From Salegentibacter sp. (lineage in GTDB: Bacteria > Bacteroidota > Bacteroidia > Flavobacteriales > Flavobacteriaceae): 64,000 bases of DNA. Of the stretch, positions 54,501-60,924 are shown one piece after another; positions within the stretch are counted from its first letter, which is position 1, and every line of letters begins with the position of its first letter. The stretch is taken from positions 2,606,514 through 2,670,513 of the forward strand of contig CP051246.1 in the NCBI GenBank assembly GCA_017795085.1. Direction: 5' to 3'. The notes under the pieces were generated by a model. It saw only the letters and a list, made by a program, of their open reading frames with translations, had not been told where the DNA came from and searched no databases. The position numbers and the translations under genes are program-made.

Positions 54501-54544
54501 ATTACCGCCACGATATACGCGCGACTTTGGTAATTATTTTTCAT
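51521..54544 (-). CDS. SusC/RagA TonB-linked outer-membrane transporter
   Basis: A 1007-residue transporter with a signal/anchor region ([22 protein letters not shown]). A carboxypeptidase-regulatory-like domain spans residues about 45-120 ([20 protein letters not shown]). A characteristic [18 protein letters not shown] segment near 125 precedes the plug, followed by [27 protein letters not shown] and the barrel. There is no STN domain, so regulation is probably through the AraC protein and not a sigma/anti-sigma pair. The opening of the susC operon has a 5' hairpin but no clear -7 box. Confidence 0.95.
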   Translation of the reverse strand: [1007 protein letters not shown]

Positions 54545-54583
54545 AATTTTGCGTGTGATTTTTAATGAAACATTTGTTTTATT

Positions 54584-54635
54584 AAGCCTCGGCCTTCCCC
54601 GCCAGACGCCAATCTCGGGGAAAGCTTTATGGCTT
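54584..54635 (-). repeat. Hairpin in the leader of the SusCD-M16 operon
   Basis: TTCCCCG (54595-54601) pairs with CGGGGAA (54616-54622), with an outer AAGCC/GGCTT pair. It lies about 40-90 bases upstream of the susC ATG. There is no poly-T, so it is a leader structure or a protein-binding site. Confidence 0.4.
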
Positions 54636-54931
54636 CTAAAAGGCTAATTCTTTTTTCTTTTCATAAACATTTTATTTTTTTAGGCTTGTCCGAAACCTTA
54701 GGCCTTCCTGAAGAGGACAGTGCATCCAGTTTTGCGAGCATCGTTATGGGTTTTATTTATTTCCTATAGTTCTTAAGAGGTTCTCATTTTGATGCTCCTC
54801 GCTTGTTGGAGCTCATGAAGGAAATACCTAAATAGGCTTCTTGGGTTTTACTGGAAATAGCCGTTCTGCGGCCGACGGGCCGTTGAAGAGGGAGCCGCCG
54901 CCATGAGTGGCGGAAATGAAGGCTGTGTAAA
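54636..54931. other. Intergenic stretch between the susC leader and the candidate small RNA
   Basis: Mixed composition with no long reading frame, no recognised domain and no clear promoter. It probably contains the 5' control region of the SusCD-M16 operon. Confidence 0.4.
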
Positions 54932-55085
54932 ATAAAAAACTCGTTTTCATATCGATGTGTTGAAAACGAGTCTCTGTGGATATATTTAAGGCATGATGAC
55001 AAAAGCACCGGGGCCTATCTACACCGCACTACAAGGCTCTAACCCCTTAAGGAACAGCTTCGATAGAACCCACAGCACTTAAGTC
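54932..55085 (-). ncRNA. Candidate small structured RNA, possibly 6S-Flavo-like
   Basis: A promoter-to-terminator unit without a reading frame. The -7 box TACCTTTG at 55098-55091 gives a start near 55085, and a strong terminator ends the transcript near 54932. CTGTGG (near the 5' side) pairs with CCACAG (near the 3' side) across about 100 bases, closing one long hairpin. The interior has CCTTAAGG and other short pairs. Length and overall shape resemble the 6S RNA of Flavobacteria, but I cannot confirm the family from memory. Confidence 0.5.
54933..54971 (-). terminator. Intrinsic terminator of the candidate small RNA
   Basis: On the minus strand ACTCGTTTTCA and TGAAAACGAGT form an 11-base perfect stem around an 11-base loop, followed by TTTTTTATT. 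It has no protein gene upstream of it on that strand, so it implies a non-coding transcript. Confidence 0.8.
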
Positions 55086-55090
55086 GCACG

Positions 55091-55098
55091 CAAAGGTA
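55091..55098 (-). promoter_or_regulatory. -7 box (TACCTTTG) of the candidate small RNA
   Basis: TACCTTTG on the minus strand is an excellent TAnnTTTG match, followed by GCGTGCGAC. No clear -33 TTTG is visible upstream. Confidence 0.55.
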
Positions 55099-55323
55099 CG
55101 AAAAAGTTGCCATGGGTATTAACTATCGGGCCGTCTCGTCCTTAATAAAATGTTAGAGTTTGTAGTCGAGACTCTTTGATATTAATACCTCATATAAGAA
55201 ATATGTTATTTCATATATTTATATTCAATCATATGTATTTCAAACTTGAACAAATATAATATATTTTATTTAATATATCAAATTTGAAAGTTAAATATAT
55301 TTTATTACGCTTTGATTTGCTCT

Positions 55324-55884
55324 ATGGCAAATTCACAATACATCGATCCGGAGAACCTTCAAAAGCTAAGAACCCGGGTACAGAAGATCATCGAACAAAA
55401 AAATATACCGCTTTCGGCGATAATAGATAGAACCGGGTTTACCGAAGCCCAGGTCAGAAGAATAATTTATGGTACAAAGAATACATCTATAAGTAATCTT
55501 TTTGCAGTTGCAAGGGCTATTGAGGTGCATATTATGGAGGTATTTATATTCGATTTCCAGATTCCGGAATATGACATCGCCCTTAGTTCTTATCGCAAGA
55601 AGGAGGTAAAGGAAAAAAGCTCCCAATCAATAGCAAACAAGCCCATATCAGCCTCGGATGTCATAAAAATTTTAGCGAAGGAAGGGCATTTTAAAAAAAC
55701 TTTGATACCTGGAAAAGAAATGACTTTGAGGAAAATTGTTGAAGAAGCCAAAACAAGATTTAGATCTGATTTTAAGAATAATGAGTTTTCGAGTGCACTA
55801 AATTACGCTATTAAAACAGGCAGGTTAAAAAGATACAAAAAGGAAGGAACGGGATCTTTTATTTACTATAAAGAAGAAGGTTAG
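55324..55884 (+). CDS. HTH (XRE-like) DNA-binding protein
   Basis: A 186-residue protein. The N-terminal helix-turn-helix of XRE type reads LRTRVQKIIEQKNIPLSAIIDRTGFTEAQVRRIIYGTKNTSISNLFAVARAIEVHIMEVF. The C-terminal half (ASDVIKILAKEGHF... to SALNYAIKTGRLKRYKKEGTGSFIYY) looks like a winged-helix domain. The ATG at 55324 is used; an in-frame TTG at 55312 adds four residues. The 200-base upstream region is very AT-rich and could be its operator area. It is the first gene of the accessory region and possibly an element regulator. Confidence 0.78.
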   Translation: MANSQYIDPENLQKLRTRVQKIIEQKNIPLSAIIDRTGFTEAQVRRIIYGTKNTSISNLFAVARAIEVHIMEVFIFDFQIPEYDIALSSYRKKEVKEKSSQSIANKPISASDVIKILAKEGHFKKTLIPGKEMTLRKIVEEAKTRFRSDFKNNEFSSALNYAIKTGRLKRYKKEGTGSFIYYKEEG

Positions 55885-55894
55885 TGGCTTAAAA

Positions 55895-56074
55895 CTAAAT
55901 CAAACCCAAACTAATAGGTTGAATACCTTCAAATCCACTTTTGATGATAAAATTATCGAGAAACTCATAGGCAGCACAGATCAGAATTAGGAAATCTTTG
56001 AAAAAGTGCTGGAAGACAAAGCATTCGGCAATTTGGTTAAAGAGCTTATCATAAAAGGATTTATAATCAGTTGA
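55895..56074 (+). pseudogene. Remnant of a protein C-terminus, possibly helicase/HsdR-like
   Basis: A frame from 55895 to the TGA at 56072 reads like protein (TFDDKIIEKLIGSTDQN, stop, EIFEKVLEDKAFGNLVKEL) with a single internal TAG. The second half resembles the end of type I restriction/helicase subunits, but the match is from memory and weak. There is no start and no upstream body, so it is a decayed tail left in the accessory region. Confidence 0.35.
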
Positions 56075-56095
56075 ATAAATAGAAAATAATGTGAA

Positions 56096-56716
56096 ATGAT
56101 GGAAGCTGTATTTGGTCTTATCGGAGTATTAGTTGGTTCGTCTATTTCGTGGTTCCAAAAGTATTGGACCAATAAACAGGCTGCAAAAAGGGACGCCAGA
56201 TATCTCGCTATTCGTGTAGCATGTATCCTTGATAAATTTGTAGAAGACTGCGCTGACGTAATAAGTGATAATGGATTATCTTATGGGCAACGTACACCAG
56301 ACGGCCTTTTAGAGCCACAAGTAAGAGCTCCAGGGGCACCTATATTTCCTGAAGATGTCGATTGGAGGAGCATTGAACATGAACTGATGTATAAAATACT
56401 TTCATTGCCTTCTGAAGTCGAGGGAGCTGATAGAATGATCAAGTTTACCGAGAGTATTGCAGGACCACCCGACTTCGAAGATTGGTTTAGTGAACGCAGT
56501 TATCACTATAGCCGATTGGGACTGGTGGCCTACAAGTTATCAGAAGAGTTATGTGAAAACTACGGTATTCAAAAGAAAATCTATAATGATTGGGATCCTT
56601 TGGAAGCGCTTAAAGAAGAGTTAAGTACGGTCACAAACAAACGACAGAAAAGAATTGAGGGGCATAAAGATATTGTTAAAAGGGTATTAGAACCAAATAA
56701 GCCTGTTCTCAAATAA
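56096..56716 (+). CDS. Membrane-anchored protein of unknown function
   Basis: A 206-residue protein with an N-terminal hydrophobic helix (EAVFGLIGVLVGSSISWF, residues 3-20). Basic residues follow, then a mostly helical soluble domain with FVEDCADVISDNG, DFEDWFSERSYHYSRLGLVAYKLSEEL and a C-terminal charged coiled segment. I do not recognise the family. Two ATGs in a row (56096, 56099) are possible starts. Proteins of this build occur singly in accessory islands; no catalytic motif is seen. Confidence 0.65.
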   Translation: MMEAVFGLIGVLVGSSISWFQKYWTNKQAAKRDARYLAIRVACILDKFVEDCADVISDNGLSYGQRTPDGLLEPQVRAPGAPIFPEDVDWRSIEHELMYKILSLPSEVEGADRMIKFTESIAGPPDFEDWFSERSYHYSRLGLVAYKLSEELCENYGIQKKIYNDWDPLEALKEELSTVTNKRQKRIEGHKDIVKRVLEPNKPVLK

Positions 56717-57082
56717 TAAAAAACAGACGATGCATGGCCTTTTACCATCCAAAAAAGGTTTTATATTACTAATCAGTAAAGTTGTAGCCTTCCTAAAAAG
56801 GCATAGGCCTGGTCTGGATTAATTCCCAACCGAATAAGGTTTTTCCGTTTTCGTTCGGGCTTTTTCCAGTGATGTGCTTGCTCATCAGCCTAATATCCGG
56901 TTCCTGTTCGTCAGTACCAGGGTTTGTAGTCCCGCTTCCTTCAGTCCCAACTTCACAGTTGGCAACCTTGCGGCTTACTAATGGTTCAAGGCGTCACCCC
57001 TGCCCATAAGGGACTTGCACCCTTTAGATTAATCTTTTACCTTTCGGTGAAAGAAAAGATGCCCATGCTGGGCACACACAAT
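56717..57082. other. Intergenic region with short hairpins preceding the cassette array
   Basis: No gene. It contains small inverted repeats such as TGCCCATGCTGGGCA (57059-57073) and CTTTCGGTGAAAG (57041-57053), and no long frame. It may be part of an older repeat or attachment unit that ends at 57199. Confidence 0.4.
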
Positions 57083-57199
57083 GTATATAAAAAATAGGCG
57101 AAACAGCTCTAATATCACGGTTTTAGGCTTGTCTCAAATTCTGTACTTAACCGAAAGTTTTGTGCTTTGAAATCGCCTACTTTTCATATACTAATCGTT
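57083..57199 (+). repeat. attC-like hairpin site 1, ending ATCGTT
   Basis: The arm 57083-57101 and the arm 57173-57191 are complementary at 17 of 19 positions. An inner CGGTT/AACCG pair extends the fold. The unit ends CGTT at 57196-57199, followed by AGGC, the classic integron core GTTAGGC. The TIR gene starts 32 bases later. Confidence 0.6.
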
Positions 57200-57230
57200 A
57201 GGCAATATTAATAATTGATACCACTAAATA

Positions 57231-58007
57231 ATGATAATTAAAGAACTACAATTGCTTTCAGAAGCTTTGTGGGAAAGCGTTAAAGCAGACTTGAAATTTT
57301 TTGCACCTATAAAAGTCTTTGTAAAAAAGCTTTCCGAAGTAGATTATACAGATTCAGAAAGCCTTCAAGATATCAAGATGTATTCTGATAAAATTGAAGA
57401 GTTTTTTATGAAATATAGGCGAAAACCAGGTAGTAAAGTAATGTACATACCACCATCTCAAACCTCTAAGAATGACACAACGGTAAAAAGCATTCATAGA
57501 CTGACTCAACAACTTTTATCTTTATCAGAACCTGAATTACAGAAAGAGTTTGCCAGTATAAAGCCGTTACCTCAGAAAAAGTCAACCGGATCAGGACAAA
57601 TATTTATTGGGCACGGTAGAAGTAAACTTTGGGCAAGACTTCAAATATTCTTAAAGGACGATTTAAACCTAAAAACACTGACTTTTGAAGATGAATCAAG
57701 AACTAGTGAAAGCATAATTAATATTTTGGGAGAATTTTTAGATAAATCTTCTTTAGCCATCTTAGTAATGACCGCAGAAGATGACACAGAAGATGGCAAA
57801 TCGAGAGCAAGACAAAACGTGATTCACGAAGCTGGTTTATTTCAAGGTCGTTTAGGTTTTGACAGAGTTATCATACTCAAACAAGACGGAATAGAAGAGT
57901 TTTCAAATATCGCAGGCTTACAATATATCCCTTTTTCTGGTGACAATATTGAACAATGCTTTTATGAATTACAGAGAAAATTCAAGAAGTTAGGATTGAT
58001 AAAATAA
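57231..58007 (+). CDS. TIR-like domain protein (CAP12/Pycsar-type effector family)
   Basis: A 258-residue protein. Residues 122-245 form the TIR-like nucleotide-binding domain known from Cap12/Pycsar effectors (PF10137): GQIFIGHGRSKLWARLQIFL, a central FEDESRTSESIINILGEFLD, LAILVMTAEDD and RQNVIHEAGLFQGRLG with the catalytic Glu at 200, then VIILKQDGIEEFSNIAGLQYIPF. Family members degrade NAD+ when triggered by a signal. The N-terminal 110 residues are helical and unrecognised and may be the sensor. No cyclase gene is adjacent, so the trigger is unknown. It is flanked by attC-like hairpins on both sides. Confidence 0.85.
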   Translation: MIIKELQLLSEALWESVKADLKFFAPIKVFVKKLSEVDYTDSESLQDIKMYSDKIEEFFMKYRRKPGSKVMYIPPSQTSKNDTTVKSIHRLTQQLLSLSEPELQKEFASIKPLPQKKSTGSGQIFIGHGRSKLWARLQIFLKDDLNLKTLTFEDESRTSESIINILGEFLDKSSLAILVMTAEDDTEDGKSRARQNVIHEAGLFQGRLGFDRVIILKQDGIEEFSNIAGLQYIPFSGDNIEQCFYELQRKFKKLGLIK

Positions 58008-58047
58008 CATTGCTAAAAACAATGCTAAAACTTATCTCTAATACAAA

Positions 58048-58129
58048 GTCCGTGCTCGCTTGCAACGCCTGATTGGCCTGCGGACAATCACGCGCGCCAG
58101 CTCGCACTGTTTTTATAGGACGGAACGTT
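58048..58129 (+). repeat. attC-like hairpin site 2, ending AACGTT
   Basis: The arms 58052-58075 and 58085-58107 pair imperfectly (GTGC...TGATTG with CAATCA...GCAC) around a nine-base loop. An outer GTCC/GGAC pair is present. The unit ends CGTT (58126-58129) followed by ATGCGGC. The imperfect stem with unpaired bases is the hallmark of integron recombination sites. Confidence 0.6.
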
Positions 58130-58154
58130 ATGCGGCAGCTAAAAAAAGACAACA

Positions 58155-58901
58155 TTGAACATTAATTGGAACATATCGCAATCTGACATTGACAAAGTAA
58201 AAAAGGTAATTGCGGAGAATGAAAACGCTTTTTTACAAGCTAGACAATTGAGAAATGTTGAAAAGCAAAATATCGTGATTGACAAGGACAAGATTATTAA
58301 AACAATGATTATGTGTCTTCTGACTTCACAACAACGCTCGGGACCAAACTCCACGGTTGGACAATTTCTTAGACTTGACCCATTTCCCGTGACTATTGAA
58401 AAATTTACGGCAGTCAATAAAGTAGAAGAGTTTATAAAAGACACTTTACAACAAAATGGTCTGACAAGATATGTGAATAGGATTAGCTCTTTTTTTGCTT
58501 CAAACTACGGGAAAATTGTAAAAAGAAATTGGATACTAATCAACGACCTTGAAGAACTAAAAATCTCTGACTCGAAAATAAAAGAGAGAAATATTGCGAA
58601 CAACTTAGCTAATGATTTTAACGGATTTGGTCCGAAACAGTCAAGAAATTTTCTTCAAGCACTTGGACTGACAAAATATGAAATCCCGATTGACTCAAGA
58701 ATAACGACTTGGTTAAATGATTTTGGTTTTCCAGTAGCATTGACTTCTTCGCCACTCGGAGACAAAGGATATTATCATTTTGTTTCGGACGGAATCCAAG
58801 AGCTTTGTGAAAAAGCTGAAATTTATCCGTGTATTTTGGACGCAGCTATATTTTCGAGTTTTGACAATGACGAATGGACAGACGAAAACACAATATTTTG
58901 A
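58155..58901 (+). CDS. HhH-GPD-like DNA glycosylase/AP lyase
   Basis: About 248 residues; no ATG is available at the expected place, so a TTG at 58155 is taken as start. The helix-hairpin-helix and catalytic pair are clear: FNGFGPKQSRNFLQALG with Lys 161, then YEIPIDSRITTWL with Asp 180. These match the Lys and Asp of OGG1/AGOG-type bifunctional glycosylases, which remove a damaged or modified base and cut the backbone. The earlier LLTSQQRSG stretch (near 55) fits the base-pocket helix. One base separates it from a GIY-YIG-like gene, so the two are coupled. It could be a repair enzyme; the cassette setting and partner favour defence. Confidence 0.72.
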   Translation: MNINWNISQSDIDKVKKVIAENENAFLQARQLRNVEKQNIVIDKDKIIKTMIMCLLTSQQRSGPNSTVGQFLRLDPFPVTIEKFTAVNKVEEFIKDTLQQNGLTRYVNRISSFFASNYGKIVKRNWILINDLEELKISDSKIKERNIANNLANDFNGFGPKQSRNFLQALGLTKYEIPIDSRITTWLNDFGFPVALTSSPLGDKGYYHFVSDGIQELCEKAEIYPCILDAAIFSSFDNDEWTDENTIF

Positions 58902-58902
58902 A

Positions 58903-59874
58903 ATGAAAAAAGGACTATTAATCAATGATATCGAATTGGCTTATTCACCAATGTCTGCTTTTCATTTCAATAAACTCGTAAAAGACAAAGAATTTCGAAA
59001 TATTTTTTTTGATAGTCACATATACATTATTGCACAACGAAAAGAGTTAACATTTAATAATTTTAATTTTTCAAAGGAGTTTATGCTCGACTTTGAGATT
59101 CATCAAAAAGAAAATGATGAAGTTATAAAATGTAAACTACCAATAATTCAAGAAAACATAACTTCTGACGTGAATAAAATTATAGAATTAAGACTTCACG
59201 ACAGACGAAATACTATTGAAAACAAAAATGGTTTTCCTTTTAATGGAACACAAGGTTTTACAATAAAATCGAGAGACAAGCCAAAAAGTGAATCAAAATT
59301 ATTAGCTTGGTTTTCACCTGACAAATTATTTCAAAATTATTGGAAAGGACATATCAAAGTAGACTTTTCGAGAAAATTTAAAGGGTTTTGTGAATTTAAT
59401 GTTTGTTACGTAGGAAAATCAACGGAACAGAATATATGTCAAAGACTATCAAGCCATTCTACTTTCCAAGAAATTTTGATTAACGAAAGTGCCTTAAGCT
59501 ACGGTAATATACCTTCGAACGAGATAATGATTCTTCTTTTTAGAATTAAAGATAGTAACACAATTGTAAAATGGGGAATGGAAAGTACAGCAACAGAAAT
59601 GTCTGATTATTTAACTGATTATCTTTTACCTAGTGAAAAAACAATTTCATTAGACGCTGAAAAGGCTTTAATAAAACACTTGCAACCTAAATATAACAAG
59701 GTATTATATAAATCCTTTCCTCAAAATAACGACCTAGTGAATACAGATTATCACGATACAATTTTTTATGCCTTTAGCGACCCAATCAAGTTGGTTTATG
59801 ATAATGGAGAGATAAAAGGCGGAGAATTTTATGATGACAATAGAGATTATATAATAGTGGAAAATAAAAAATAA
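58903..59874 (+). CDS. GIY-YIG-like nuclease, partner of the glycosylase gene
   Basis: A 323-residue protein with an unrecognised N-terminal half. From about residue 160 it resembles a GIY-YIG nuclease: EFNVCYVGKS holds the second motif (YVG 169-171), CQRLSSH gives Arg 181 and His 185, and DAEKALIKHLQPKYN gives the metal-binding Glu 253 and the usual family ending. The first GIY strand is not evident. The ATG at 58903 follows the glycosylase stop by one base. A longer frame opens inside the upstream gene but is unlikely. The N-terminal half may recognise modified DNA or a partner. Confidence 0.65.
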   Translation: MKKGLLINDIELAYSPMSAFHFNKLVKDKEFRNIFFDSHIYIIAQRKELTFNNFNFSKEFMLDFEIHQKENDEVIKCKLPIIQENITSDVNKIIELRLHDRRNTIENKNGFPFNGTQGFTIKSRDKPKSESKLLAWFSPDKLFQNYWKGHIKVDFSRKFKGFCEFNVCYVGKSTEQNICQRLSSHSTFQEILINESALSYGNIPSNEIMILLFRIKDSNTIVKWGMESTATEMSDYLTDYLLPSEKTISLDAEKALIKHLQPKYNKVLYKSFPQNNDLVNTDYHDTIFYAFSDPIKLVYDNGEIKGGEFYDDNRDYIIVENKK

Positions 59875-59913
59875 ATATGCCCAACAATGGCGGTAATTTG
59901 AAAAACGTATACG

Positions 59914-60657
59914 ATGAAAATTTGCGTTGCACAGACAAAATCGGAAAAAGGGAACATTAAGAGCAATATCGAAAACCATTTGGGATGGATTGAACTTGCC
60001 GTTGCCGAAAAATCCGATTTGATAATGTTCCCCGAATTATCGCTGACTGGCTACGAACCGGAACTTGCAAAGGAATTAGCAACCGACCAAAATGATTCGA
60101 GACTTGACAAATTTCAAAAGATTAGCGATTCGAACAAGATTACAATCGGAATTGGCTTGCCGACCAAATTGGACTTTGGAATATTTATCAGTATAGTCAT
60201 ATTTGAACCCAACCGAAAAAGAAAAATCTATTCCAAACAAAAACTGCATTTGGACGAACTACCGTATTTTATTCAAGGCAACGGACAGATTATTTTGACC
60301 GTAAAAAACAAAAAGGTTGCACCAGCAATTTGCTATGAATCGCTGCAATCCGAACACTCGGAAAAGGCAAACAGGCTTGGAGCAGAAATATATTTAGCAA
60401 GCGTGGCCAAATCCAACAACGGAATTGAAAAAGCATTCACGTATTATCCGAAAATTGCCAAGAAGTTTTCAATGCCAGTGCTAATGTCAAATAGCGTGGG
60501 ATTTTGTGATAATTTTTTCAGCGTGGGACAGAGTGCTGTTTGGAATAATAAAGGCGAACTTTTGGGAAAATTGGAAAGGGATAAAGAAGGACTTTTAATA
60601 TTTGAAATAGAAACTCAACAAGTAATGATAAAGGAAAAAACTACAGCTAATAACTAA
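59914..60657 (+). CDS. Nitrilase superfamily carbon-nitrogen hydrolase
   Basis: A 247-residue cytosolic amidase with the complete Glu-Lys-Cys triad: FPELSLTGYE (Glu 41), SKQKLHL (Lys 110) and AICYES (Cys 140). The later SNSVGFCDNFFSVGQSAVWN is typical of the family. The substrate is unknown. The last residues and stop codon (ending ANN) are supplied by repeat R1, which starts at 60644. The gene is preceded by GCCCAAC and ACGTATACG, possibly a decayed cassette junction. It could belong to the same cassette as the two preceding genes. Confidence 0.85.
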   Translation: MKICVAQTKSEKGNIKSNIENHLGWIELAVAEKSDLIMFPELSLTGYEPELAKELATDQNDSRLDKFQKISDSNKITIGIGLPTKLDFGIFISIVIFEPNRKRKIYSKQKLHLDELPYFIQGNGQIILTVKNKKVAPAICYESLQSEHSEKANRLGAEIYLASVAKSNNGIEKAFTYYPKIAKKFSMPVLMSNSVGFCDNFFSVGQSAVWNNKGELLGKLERDKEGLLIFEIETQQVMIKEKTTANN

Positions 60658-60887
60658 AATTCTGTGGCCGGTACAGCTTGTCCCGCTTTTTCGAGAGCCC
60701 AACATGAACGCCTTGTTGACTAAACCAGTTCTCTTGTTTGCCTATATAGTTATTTCGGTTTAAATTGTGCCAGGCTTTACGGTTTTCCGGATTTTTCTTC
60801 TTAAAATTCTAGTATTTTTACGGGAAACTGTGGATATCCCGTAAATTACAGTGTTGTTTCAGTATTTTGTGCGAGATATAACACGTT
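60644..60887 (+). repeat. Cassette repeat R1, ending CACGTT
   Basis: It begins CAGCTAATAACTAA and shares its first ~100 bases with R2 (GTGGCCGGTACAGCTTGTCC..., GTTGACTAAACC). It then diverges and ends with the hairpins TTTACGGGA/TCCCGTAAA and GTGTT/AACAC before CGTT at 60884-60887, followed by GCCTGC. It holds no gene. Confidence 0.65.
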
Positions 60888-60924
60888 GCCTGCAACCAGA
60901 AAATACGAATCAAATAAAAAGTAT

